From Chloroflexota bacterium (GTDB taxonomy: Bacteria; Chloroflexota; Anaerolineae; UBA4142): a stretch of DNA of 64,000 nucleotides. Both the position numbers and the translations under genes were made by a program. Shown here piece after piece: positions 44,759 through 52,794 of this stretch (position 1 is the first letter of the stretch; every line of letters starts with the position of its first letter). The notes beneath the pieces were generated by a model. That model was not told where the DNA came from and made no database searches. It saw nothing but the letters and a program-made list of their open reading frames with translations. The stretch is taken from assembly GCA_016215025.1 (NCBI GenBank), contig JACRMI010000028.1, forward strand, positions 18,708 to 82,707, in the 5' to 3' direction.

Positions 44759-45187
44759 CTAACCTTCAGGGTTAGTCCATTTCCAAGCGTACCAGACAAC
44801 CAGTAAGGTAAACACGAGTTGTGCCGTTGCCCAAACGAACTCATAGCTCGCAGATCGCAATACAAAACATAAAACCAAAAAAGCAAAAGTAATCAGAGCA
44901 TAGAGTATGCCTATGATACGGTTTGCCCAACGACTCACGGAAGACTTCAATATCAGGGTTAAGGCACTCATAAGTATGGGAACTACAAATATCATTGACA
45001 TTGTCAACAATAATCCGGGGGTTGTTACGATAGATCCTGTATTCTCAAGCATAGACTTTAGTGTAATCGGATCACTTAAGCGGTACGTATCCCCGTTTAA
45101 AGAACTTAACACTTCAGCTATCCATAGTGCTGCAAGGACTATCCTCACATCAAGCAGATTTCTTGCAGTCTCTTTGTTTGTGTTCAT
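44759..45187 (-). CDS. four-helix membrane protein (DUF6326-like), paralogue 2
   Basis: A 142-residue inner-membrane protein, paralogue of 43322-43684, with four hydrophobic segments (VRIVLAALWIAEVLSSL; LLLTMSMIFVVPILMSALTL; IGILYALITFAFLVLCFVL; FVWATAQLVFTLLVVWYAW). It is 22 residues longer because of an N-terminal extension (MNTNKETARNLLD) and a longer first loop. AAGGAG precedes the ATG. It is the first gene of the three-gene group with the oxidoreductase. Function unknown. Confidence 0.75.
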   Translation of the reverse strand: MNTNKETARNLLDVRIVLAALWIAEVLSSLNGDTYRLSDPITLKSMLENTGSIVTTPGLLLTMSMIFVVPILMSALTLILKSSVSRWANRIIGILYALITFAFLVLCFVLRSASYEFVWATAQLVFTLLVVWYAWKWTNPEG

Positions 45188-45337
45188 TTTTGATCTCCTT
45201 TTTTTGAACTATGTGGATGTGTTTCATTGAATTGGACTTGAATAAAATTGTGGTCGCCACCCGGTTACCGGGGGTTGAAATGGGCTAGAAATGTTATCAA
45301 AGGCAAACCTCCTTTCCAAGGCACCAGTATCCATTTG

Positions 45338-45679
45338 CTAGTTGACATCTGACTGATCCGTCTGGTCAGTCCCGCCTGTCCCGAGCGAAGCCGAGGGAAG
45401 CGTAGTCGGAGGGCTTGTCCCGAGCGCAGCCGAGGGGCCGGGTTCAACAGGACTGACCGAGACCAATGGTATTCCCAAATCACGCACTTTTTTGAGCAAG
45501 CCATGCAACGCGGCCTGGTCAATCACCGGACCAGTTAAAAGCGTGTCGCCGTCCTCTTCCAGCGTGATGGTCAGGCCCTCAAACCAGTCTGTCCATTGAC
45601 TACCCAGATGACCCTTGAGGCGAATTTCATATAATCCAGGCTCGTAATGATCTTTAGTTGATGCATGTGTCTTACACAT
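45338..45679 (-). CDS. small conserved hypothetical protein with repeat-derived tail
   Basis: A 113-residue cytoplasmic protein. The conserved core (HYEPGLYEIRLKGHLGSQW; WFEGLTITLEEDGDTLL; IDQAALHGLLKKVRDLGIPL) matches small proteins that commonly stand near MalT-like regulators in Chloroflexota. Usual members end soon after LVSV; here about 35 extra residues are coded by two copies of the repeat at 45377-45436. The start at 45679 is preceded by CGAGGCG; an upstream in-frame ATG is less likely. Function unknown. Confidence 0.7.
   Translation of the reverse strand: MCKTHASTKDHYEPGLYEIRLKGHLGSQWTDWFEGLTITLEEDGDTLLTGPVIDQAALHGLLKKVRDLGIPLVSVSPVEPGPSAALGTSPPTTLPSASLGTGGTDQTDQSDVN
45377..45436. 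repeat. two REP-like units inside a gene end
   Basis: TGTCCCGAGCGAAGCCGAGGG (45377-45397) and a copy differing at one base (45416-45436). Repeats of this form are dispersed in many Chloroflexota genomes. They extend the coding frame of the 113-residue protein. Confidence 0.75.
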
Positions 45680-45772
45680 TCCGCGCCTCGTGATTTCTTG
45701 TGTACGAACGTCCACTCATTGCATTCATTCTTATCTTCGCCAAATATATCAATTAATATGGGGAGATGTCTT

Positions 45773-45786
45773 CCCCACGTGTGGGG
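45773..45786. promoter_or_regulatory. palindrome CCCCAC-GT-GTGGGG
   Basis: A 6-bp inverted repeat around GT, about 95 nt upstream of the small conserved gene. Possible operator; G-runs follow it. Confidence 0.3.
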
Positions 45787-45840
45787 ATTTATGGGGGGAT
45801 GTATAGGGGGATATGTGGGAAAGAATGCCTGGGAGACAAA

Positions 45841-45886
45841 AGCCCTGCCAGGCCGGCATTAAAATGCTGGTTTATCTGGCAGGGCT
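45841..45886 (-). terminator. terminator of the MalT-like gene
   Basis: AGCCCTGCCAG/CTGGCAGGGCT stem with an inner imperfect stem, followed on the minus strand by TTTGTC. It starts 36 nt after the stop of the regulator gene. Confidence 0.7.
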
Positions 45887-45921
45887 AAATGGATGCCTGC
45901 TGGGGCAACGCTTTCGCGTGG

Positions 45922-48642
45922 CTAGATCAAATGCAGCTCTTCGGCTCGTTTAACTGCGGCCCGGCGATTAGTGACGTTGAGTTTACTGTAGATACTCTTG
46001 GTATGTGTGCGGACAGTGCTCAAGGCGATCACGAGTTCACGGGCGATCTCCGGCCCAGACAGCTCGGTTTTGAACAATCGGAGAACTTCAAGCTCACGCT
46101 GGCTTATCGGCTCGATGGGGGGCTGCGCAGCGGGGGTGGTGAGGAGAGGAGATTCGCCCGCGTTCCTCAGTTGCTCCGCTTCAAATGCTGCCAGCAGCTT
46201 GCCTGTATAGTCTGGCATGATCCCGGAAACGGCAGCTTGGAGAAGCAGTTGCGCCATGCTTGAGCCTTCGTCAAGGAACATTCGGACATAGCCCTCCGGC
46301 TCGGCCAGGGATAGGGCACGTTTGAGCGCGGTGAGAGCCTGGGGGCGATTGCCCTGCGCCTCGTGGGCCAGCGCCTGCACCAGCAGGATGTCGAGCGCGC
46401 TGCCCCGGCGCTTTTGCGCTTCGGCGGCTTGCAACAGGCGTGCGAGCAGGGCGTTGACCTGCGGGTTGGCGATTTCCAGCCGGGCCAGGGTGAGGTGCTC
46501 GAACTCGTGCAAGTAGCTGACTTGATCTGCTAGCGAAAGCCCGCGTTCTGCCGCCCACGCCCGGGCCTTATCGGGCCGCCCCTGTTTGAGATGGATGCGC
46601 GCTTTCAGGACCGCAATGGGGCGCAGGTCAGGCACGAGGGTTTGGACATAGACCCGTTTGGCCTCGTCGAGCAGGGTCAGGGCGGTTTCCAGATCGCCTG
46701 CGGCCTCTTTCAGTTGGGCCTGGGCGACATGCCAGCGGTACTGCCAATCCACCAGGGTGGTCTGCAGACCCAATTCGGCGGCTCGGTTCAAGTGATGAGC
46801 GGCGAGGGTGTCATCTACCCGCTGACGGTAGATCATGGACAGGCCGAGATGATGGTGGGCAGTGATGTGTTCAGCCTCCGGGCCGTGTTGGGCGGCCAGT
46901 TGCAAGGCTTCCTGATAGGTCCGCTCGGCCTCGCTCAGGCGCCCCAAGCCCACCAGCAGGTCGGCTACAGCAAAGGCGCTAGCAACCACGAAGACGTGAT
47001 TGCCCACCTTAGTCATTCTCTCCATCCAATCGCCAATCCCCCGGATGGCTGACTCCAGGTTGCCGCTGGCCCAGTGGGTGATCTCCAATGTACTGATGGC
47101 CTTGGCGCGTCGGACAAAGTCATCTTCGGGGATGATTTGGAGCGCCAGTTCGGCATATTTCACCGTTGCGGCGGGATTACCCTGCACCTGGGCGTTGTAG
47201 GCGCGCGCCAAGGCGATCATCGCTGGCAGGGGCTTGAGCTGTGCTTCGTTTGCTACGTCCGAACCCTCCATGCATCGTTCAGCGTCCTGCAGGCGCAACT
47301 CGCTGGCCTCCGGTTCGCCTGCATTTGCGAATGCCCAACCAAGCAAGGTGCAAAGCACGGGGCGGACGCGAATGACCTCTCCTGGCAGCTTCTTCACCCA
47401 ACCCAGCCAGGCGGCTGTCTGGAAACTTGACTCCATCCCCTGCCAGGCCGCTTCAGCCAACCCCGCCGCCCGGACAAAATCCCCGGCTGCGATGGCGTGG
47501 TGAAACGCCGCGCCCAGGTCGCCGTTCTCTTCATGCCACCGGCTGGCGCGCAGATTGAATTCGGCGAATTCTTTGGGTTTGCCCAGGCGCTGACGTAGCA
47601 AATCGCAAAAGAGATGGTGATAGCGGTACCAGCGCCGCTCGTTGTCCAAGGGGACAATGAACAGGTTGGCGCGTTCGAGATATTCCAGAGTTTCTTGCCC
47701 AGACACAGAAGACGCGAGTAGAACGGCATCACAAAGAGGTCCGCACATGCGATCCAGGATGGACGTGCGCAACAAGAAAGTCTGAACGCTTTCGGGTTGT
47801 TGTTGCAGGACTTCTTCAACCAAATAGTCCAGCACGAAATGGTGGCTACCGGTAAAGGATTGGATAAAGCTGGTGGCGTCTTGATGTCCTTGCATTGAGA
47901 TCGCGGCTAATTGCAGTCCAGCAATCCAACCTTCGGTGCGGGTCTCCAATGCGGAGATGTCTTCCACTGGGAGATTCAGGCCCATCATCTGGTTGAGAAA
48001 CTCGGCTGCTTCGGAAGGGGTAAAGCGCAAGTCGGCGGCGCGCAGTTCAGTCAATTGGCCGCGGGCGCGCAGGCGGGCTAGGGGAAACTGGGGATCCTCA
48101 CGAGTAGCAATGACGAGATGCATTTGCGGCGGCTGGTGCTCGAGCAGAAAAGCGAGAGCATCGTCAATCGATTTGTTATCCACGACATGATAATCGTCGA
48201 GGATAAGGGTGAAATCAAACGGGAGGGTGACGATCTCATTGAGCAAGGTAGTCAGGATCGATTCGGTAGACGGTGGCTCTTGGGAATTGAGGAGCGCCAA
48301 TACTCCTGCTCCAATATTTGCCGCCATCTCTTTGACTCCGCTTTGCGCAGAATTTTTACGTGGCAAGGCAAGCGTTTGCAGTGCTGAAACGAGGTACGCA
48401 AGAAAGCGCGTGGGGGCGTTATCCCCTTCGTCCAGCGACAGCCAAGCAATCGGTCGCTCGCAACCGGCAACCCATTCGCTGATCAGCGTGGTCTTGCCAA
48501 AACCAGCAGGGGCAGAAACGAGAGTGAGTTTGCGTCCCGCAGTGAGTCCTTCGTTCAGCCGCTCGATCAGGCGTGAACGAAAGACAACTTTAGATCGAGG
48601 TGGAGGAATATAAAGTTTAGTGGCTAAGATTGGCGTGGACAT
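45922..48642 (-). CDS. MalT-like (LAL) ATP-binding transcriptional activator
   Basis: Large regulator of 906 residues. An NTPase domain holds Walker A in SAPAGFGKTTLISEW (about residues 47-61) and a Walker B-like LILDDYHVV (about 128). A winged helix and a long TPR-like region (about 400-830) follow, and a LuxR helix-turn-helix ends the protein (PISQRELEVLRLFKTELSG; STVRTHTKSIYSKLNV). This is the signal-responsive AAA/STAND activator layout. The start at 48642 lies 10 nt after a TATAAT box, so the leader is almost absent. The target genes may include the small conserved gene downstream. Confidence 0.9.
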   Translation of the reverse strand: MSTPILATKLYIPPPRSKVVFRSRLIERLNEGLTAGRKLTLVSAPAGFGKTTLISEWVAGCERPIAWLSLDEGDNAPTRFLAYLVSALQTLALPRKNSAQSGVKEMAANIGAGVLALLNSQEPPSTESILTTLLNEIVTLPFDFTLILDDYHVVDNKSIDDALAFLLEHQPPQMHLVIATREDPQFPLARLRARGQLTELRAADLRFTPSEAAEFLNQMMGLNLPVEDISALETRTEGWIAGLQLAAISMQGHQDATSFIQSFTGSHHFVLDYLVEEVLQQQPESVQTFLLRTSILDRMCGPLCDAVLLASSVSGQETLEYLERANLFIVPLDNERRWYRYHHLFCDLLRQRLGKPKEFAEFNLRASRWHEENGDLGAAFHHAIAAGDFVRAAGLAEAAWQGMESSFQTAAWLGWVKKLPGEVIRVRPVLCTLLGWAFANAGEPEASELRLQDAERCMEGSDVANEAQLKPLPAMIALARAYNAQVQGNPAATVKYAELALQIIPEDDFVRRAKAISTLEITHWASGNLESAIRGIGDWMERMTKVGNHVFVVASAFAVADLLVGLGRLSEAERTYQEALQLAAQHGPEAEHITAHHHLGLSMIYRQRVDDTLAAHHLNRAAELGLQTTLVDWQYRWHVAQAQLKEAAGDLETALTLLDEAKRVYVQTLVPDLRPIAVLKARIHLKQGRPDKARAWAAERGLSLADQVSYLHEFEHLTLARLEIANPQVNALLARLLQAAEAQKRRGSALDILLVQALAHEAQGNRPQALTALKRALSLAEPEGYVRMFLDEGSSMAQLLLQAAVSGIMPDYTGKLLAAFEAEQLRNAGESPLLTTPAAQPPIEPISQRELEVLRLFKTELSGPEIARELVIALSTVRTHTKSIYSKLNVTNRRAAVKRAEELHLI

Positions 48643-48652
48643 TACGCCACAT

Positions 48653-48658
48653 ATTATA
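48653..48658 (-). promoter_or_regulatory. -10 box of the MalT-like gene, near-leaderless
   Basis: TATAAT 10 nt before the ATG. The -35 region is poor, as expected for an activator-dependent or self-regulated promoter. Confidence 0.5.
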
Positions 48659-48768
48659 CAACAATTCATCCCGTGGAGTTACATTCTCTAATTCCTTTCT
48701 GTCGTTTTGATTGCGACCACGGTACATTGTTTATCAGACTGAACGCGCAATTTGAATTCCGGTTAGTG

Positions 48769-49530
48769 TCATCCAATTTTCGCAAAATCAACTCGATCAT
48801 GCTTGGCATGTTCTCGCACCAGGATCAGATAAAACAGAGTGAGGCAACTGGTTTCATTCGGAAACGCATCAATCTCATCCGACTCGTTGCGAAATCCGCG
48901 AAAGAACCGTTCCAGCAAATTGCTTGAGCGAATCAAGGGATGCAGGCTCTTTTCAAACTGATAAAAGGTGAAACATCGCTGGATACCCCAGCGAAAATCG
49001 TGAACCGCATGGGCTTCCTGCGCTTCCCACTTGGCGTGCAACGCCGCCAGGCAGGTTTCCGCTTCGGCACACGTGTCCGCCTCAAAGATTTCTAACGCTT
49101 CGGTTTTCATGGCGTGCCGTCGTTGTTGCCGTGCCGTTTCGAGCGTCAGCGGTTGTCCCGTCTGAACATCCTGGGTCGGCAAGTCGGCATAACTGAGATA
49201 CCGTTCAAAACCACGGACTTGATGCACGGTGCAACGTTGGAGTTGGGTGTGCGGGAGTGCGGTCTTGAGAGACTCCCGAAGTCCATTGCTCCCATCACTC
49301 ACGACCATTCGTACTACAGCTAGGTCAAGCCGCCGGGCGAACAGGTGTTGCCAAAACTCCTTCCAGGTGTCGGCACTCACGGTCGTAGCGACTTCGTAAT
49401 GAAGCACATAATGTCGTCCGTCGGGCCAAACGCCGAGCCCGGCGAGAATCACACACTCTTGATGGCGCACCTTGTGGCGTTGACGGCCTGTAGTGGCTAT
49501 TACCTCACACGTTCTCATAAACACTGTCAA
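48769..49530 (-). pseudogene. IS256-family (mutator) transposase, N-terminal part missing
   Basis: About 250 residues of the catalytic half are left. VVSDGSNGLRESLKTALP and CTVHQVRGFERYLSY are the DDE core, and HPLIRSSNLLERFFRGFRN carries the conserved Glu and C-terminal mark. Full proteins have about 400 residues; the N-terminal DNA-binding region and first Asp are absent. No terminal inverted repeats were found. Its upstream side ends close to the serine-recombinase gene at 49715. Confidence 0.8.
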
Positions 49531-49714
49531 AAACTATCATGAAATTGATAGAAAGAATCTGATGTCACCGATGCCAAAATGGATCAAGTTTTTGGCAATG
49601 ACAACCTCCGTTTAGATTTTTTGAAAAATTGACCGTTCCCTTTGTCTTTCATATGTTACTTCTCGTTGAGAGGTATATAGCTTCTCATCAATATTATTCC
49701 ACGAGGAGGAAATT

Positions 49715-51184
49715 ATGCGGTACGTCGGGTATGTGCGAATCAGTTCGGAGGAACAACGCGGTAATTATTCCCTGGCCGCGCAGAAGCACGCCATCCAATC
49801 CTGGGTGGTCAAACAACAAGGTCTACGCGCTGGAATCTTGCTCCAGGTCTACGAAGACGAATGCTTCACCGGTTTAATTGACAGCCGTCCGGCCTTTCAG
49901 CAAATGATGCAGGATGCTCGCCAAGGCAAGTTCGATGCCCTTGTCGTTCACAAGTGGGATCGGCTCAACCGGTCCCGTTGCGATGCCATTCATTACAAAG
50001 CCATGTTGCGCCGAGAATATCAACTCAAATTGTTTGTCGTCGAAGGTATTTCCGAGGATGAGGATGAACTCGTCGGTATGGTTTTCGAAGCCATGACCGA
50101 AGTTTGGAGTGAATTGTATTCGCGCAACCTTTCACGCGAAACGCAGAAAGGAAAACAGCAAAAAGCGCGCGAGGGCAAACACAATAATCGCGCTCCTTTC
50201 GGTGTCGACAAAGCCAAAAACGGCATCCTACACGCTAACCCCAAGGAACTCCCGGGATTGCTCCTGGCTATGGAATCTTATTCGACGGGCCGTCAAAGCG
50301 ACAATAGCGTTGCCCAGATCGTAAATCAAGCTGGGTATGTCACCAAACAAGGCAAACCCTTTACCGGCGAGAGCGTCCGTGAGATGCTCCAGAATCGCAT
50401 TTACATCGGTCAGGTTCGTTATCAGCGCTATCGCCAACGCTGCGATGGTTCGCGTGATACTTCCACTCCAGTCGAATGGTTTACCGGGCAACACCCGCCG
50501 CTGGTTCCGATTGAATTGTTCGAGCGTTGCCAAGAAATACGGCGTTTGTTACGACGCCGACCGAATCGAGCAGAAAATGCTCAATTTTATCTACTGGGTG
50601 GTTTGCTCTATTGTGAACAGTGTGGACATCGCTTGCGTGCTCAAAAATCTCCCTGCGGGAAAAGCTACTATCACTGTGTCCACTTGGTCGAGGGGAAACC
50701 CTGTCAACGGCGCATGCTTCGTACTGACCTCATCGAACCACAGGTGCTCGCGGCAGTTTCGCGGGTTGGGCTTTCAAGCGAGAATCTCCCAGGTTCGAAT
50801 ATCGAGAATACCCGGCTTGAGAAACAATCCCAGGATTTGGAACAAGCCATCACGCGGTTAGATTGGCAATGGCAACAAGGATTGATAGCACAGGAACCGT
50901 ACTTGGCTCAACGAACCCAGTTGCAACAACAATTGACTCAACTGTGTCCATTCAGCAAGCTTGAGCGAGAGGGCGCGTTAGAATTGTTGAAGAATGTCGG
51001 AACGCAGTGGACGAGCGGTGATAGGGTAGAACAGAAGAGATTACTGCATCGCTTGCTGGAATGTATCTGGGTCGATGGAAATCAGGCGACCAAACTAAAG
51101 CTTCGACCAGCAATTACTTACTGGGCACAGCAGATCCCAGGTTTGGAAATCAAAGAAGGAGTAATGGCTATCACAGGTTTTTGA
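49715..51184 (+). CDS. large serine recombinase, intact
   Basis: Site-specific recombinase of 489 residues. The catalytic domain begins MRYVGYVRISSEEQ with the nucleophile Ser10 (or Ser11) and includes ALVVHKWDRLNRSRCD, the conserved Arg region. A recombinase domain (about 165-260) and a zinc ribbon (CEQCGHRL near 305, with CVHL and CQRR) follow, then a coiled coil (about 365-420). GAGGAGG precedes the ATG. It is shorter than phage integrases (500-700), nearer to transposon-type TnpX/CcrB proteins. Strong terminators and a dispersed repeat follow it. An element boundary could not be defined. Confidence 0.9.
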   Translation: MRYVGYVRISSEEQRGNYSLAAQKHAIQSWVVKQQGLRAGILLQVYEDECFTGLIDSRPAFQQMMQDARQGKFDALVVHKWDRLNRSRCDAIHYKAMLRREYQLKLFVVEGISEDEDELVGMVFEAMTEVWSELYSRNLSRETQKGKQQKAREGKHNNRAPFGVDKAKNGILHANPKELPGLLLAMESYSTGRQSDNSVAQIVNQAGYVTKQGKPFTGESVREMLQNRIYIGQVRYQRYRQRCDGSRDTSTPVEWFTGQHPPLVPIELFERCQEIRRLLRRRPNRAENAQFYLLGGLLYCEQCGHRLRAQKSPCGKSYYHCVHLVEGKPCQRRMLRTDLIEPQVLAAVSRVGLSSENLPGSNIENTRLEKQSQDLEQAITRLDWQWQQGLIAQEPYLAQRTQLQQQLTQLCPFSKLEREGALELLKNVGTQWTSGDRVEQKRLLHRLLECIWVDGNQATKLKLRPAITYWAQQIPGLEIKEGVMAITGF

Positions 51185-51197
51185 CAGATTCACACAG

Positions 51198-51242
51198 AAA
51201 AGTTGCCGCTTATCCGAAGTTCGGATAAGCGGCAACTTTTTT
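51198..51242. terminator. 21-bp perfect hairpin terminator
   Basis: AAAAGTTGCCGCTTATCCGAA and its exact complement face each other over one base, then TT. It begins 14 nt after the recombinase stop. Confidence 0.85.
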
Positions 51243-51265
51243 AGGAGTCAGATGGTGAAAAACAA

Positions 51266-51297
51266 TCAAAAACAGGGCAATAATGCCCTGTTTTTGA
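51266..51297. terminator. second terminator, 14-bp stem
   Basis: TCAAAAACAGGGCA pairs exactly with TGCCCTGTTTTTGA over ATAA. In tandem with the previous hairpin it isolates the recombinase gene from its surroundings in both directions. Confidence 0.8.
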
Positions 51298-51331
51298 TGG
51301 AAACGACATCTTTTATGTGAAGTTGTCGCAA

Positions 51332-51487
51332 CGGGAGCGACGGGCGTCGGGCGTCGGTTACTCAGCGGCAACTTTTTCTGCGTGTTCCTGCTGATTCCCG
51401 CTACTTATTAGTGACATCAGCGCCGCATTACCACGCCCGCTGAATTGTCTCAAGTATAGCACATCATTCTGCAGCTCGCAAATCAGT
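51332..51487 (+). repeat. dispersed repeat about 155 bp, copy 3
   Basis: Same unit as 39533-39688. It starts 147 nt after the recombinase stop and begins with the motif CGGGAGCGACGGGC shared by all four copies. Confidence 0.8.
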
Positions 51488-51898
51488 TTACATCATTTGG
51501 GTCCATATATGCGCCCGAAGAAATCATCGATCAAACCAGGGTCGGTCGGGGCGATGACCTGGGATGATAACGCACACTGCGGATTTTCATTCGCTTGGCT
51601 TTGTGATCGACTGAATCGACAGTTCACCGCATCAGTTTGGCAATCTGGGGACGTGCCATTCCACGACGGGTCAACTGCTTGAGTTGAGCGATTTCCTCTT
51701 TCGTCCAACGGCTTGGTTCGTATTGAAATCGACTTGGGCATGGGGGTTCCCCTTTGAGGCCTAGGAAATCCATGGCCTTTCTGAACGAGACGCGAACAAC
51801 GGTCTTCGCTGTTGATGTCGGTCATCATGAATAGAAATCCATTTGACAAATAGCGTGCGCGTTGACACTGGCTAAATTCTGAGATATAGTTACAAGCG
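51488..51898. other. intergenic region with a helix-turn-helix remnant
   Basis: On the minus strand, 51625-51717 encodes RWTKEEIAQLKQLTRRGM then ARPQIAKLMR and a stop, a small helix-turn-helix like those near DNA-rearranging enzymes. No intact gene surrounds it. The rest shows nothing recognisable up to the HEPN promoter. Confidence 0.4.
51862..51890 (+). promoter_or_regulatory. promoter of the HEPN/nucleotidyltransferase pair
   Basis: Consensus TTGACA (51862-51867), 17-nt spacer, TATAGT (51885-51890), then 8 nt to ATG 51899. The layout predicts a leaderless mRNA starting at that ATG. Confidence 0.7.
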
Positions 51899-51928
51899 AT
51901 GAAGCCCCAAACTTAACAATGGCTGGAT

Positions 51929-52279
51929 ATGGCTCACAATGATTTGCGCGCGGCGAAGCATAACTTTGATACTCGCACGTATCTGTATGTCATTTTTCTA
52001 TGCCACCTGACGATTGAAAAACTGCTCAAGGGTTGCATCACCGAATTTACTGAGGATTTTCCGCCGCCGATTCACGACCTAAATAAACTCGCCCGTCTTG
52101 CCAAGCTTACGTTGCCCGATGAGTGGGCTCGCTTTGTTTCGGAAATGTCCCAGAAAAGCGTTCCAGCGCGTTACCCGCAAACTCTGAATGCCTACAACCG
52201 TAAGGACGCGGAAGACTGCCTGAAACAAACACGCCGAGTCGCAAAATGGTTAGAAGCAAAACTGAAATCAACCGCCTAG
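51929..52279 (+). CDS. HEPN-domain protein, 5' end interrupted by an in-frame stop
   Basis: Putative RNase toxin of a HEPN/MNT module, 116 residues from ATG 51929. The domain shows HNDLRAAKHNFDTRTY and HLTIEKLLKGCITEF, then PPIHDLNKLARLAKL. In the same frame an ATG lies 30 nt upstream at the promoter, and the codons read MKPQT-stop-QWLDMAHNDL, a match to the usual family start (M-P-T--WL--A--DL). A TAA thus seems to have replaced a sense codon. Translation could restart at 51929, giving a protein without its first 10 residues. It overlaps the next gene by 34 nt. Confidence 0.75.
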   Translation: MAHNDLRAAKHNFDTRTYLYVIFLCHLTIEKLLKGCITEFTEDFPPPIHDLNKLARLAKLTLPDEWARFVSEMSQKSVPARYPQTLNAYNRKDAEDCLKQTRRVAKWLEAKLKSTA

Positions 52280-52608
52280 TTCGCGAATATGTGAACACGC
52301 TTGAACCGACCATTAACGTGGATCGGATTATTCTCTATGGTTCGTATGCGAATGGACGCCCCCATCGCTGGAGCGATATTGATCTTACGATTGTCTCGCG
52401 CGACTTTGCCAAGAAATCCTTGTGGCAACGCCAAGGTATCTTGGGCCATGCGCTGAAAAATAGCGACGCCATGATCGAGGCGCTGGGATATAGCCTTGCC
52501 GAATACAATCACGCCATCCCACAGACATTTCTCGGCGAAATTAAACGCACGGGCAAGGTCATTTACACACGGCGCAAACGCCGCACCGCGACACCACGCC
52601 GATCATAG
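52246..52608 (+). CDS. MNT-type minimal nucleotidyltransferase (HEPN partner)
   Basis: A 120-residue protein with the nucleotidyltransferase signature GSYANGRPHRWSDIDLTI: GS for nucleotide, and DID for two of the metal ligands. In HEPN/MNT modules the MNT protein neutralises the HEPN RNase, in known cases by adding AMP to it. It overlaps the HEPN gene by 34 nt, so translation is coupled. The last residues (RRKRRTATPRRS) are basic. A terminator follows at once. With a damaged partner this antitoxin may be a relic. Confidence 0.88.
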   Translation: MVRSKTEINRLVREYVNTLEPTINVDRIILYGSYANGRPHRWSDIDLTIVSRDFAKKSLWQRQGILGHALKNSDAMIEALGYSLAEYNHAIPQTFLGEIKRTGKVIYTRRKRRTATPRRS

Positions 52609-52613
52609 TCTTG

Positions 52614-52654
52614 AGACCTTCCAGGCGCTTGCGCGAAAACTGGAAGGTCTTTTT
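52614..52654 (+). terminator. terminator of the HEPN/MNT pair
   Basis: AGACCTTCCAG pairs exactly with CTGGAAGGTCT, followed by TTTTATTC. It begins 5 nt after the MNT stop. Confidence 0.85.
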
Positions 52655-52794
52655 ATTCATTCACACGGCAATCTCTCCGTTCATCAGGCGCGGAAGCAAG
52701 AGGTCGCGCGCAGTTTGGAGTTTCTGATTTTGAAAAGTTAATGTTCTCAATTGTTCAGTCTTGCATTGGCTTGTATGTCACTCTATAGTCTGGC

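Noticed and set aside
48673..48927. Plus-strand small frame near the IS256 remnant
   Set aside because: Mostly antisense to the transposase remnant.
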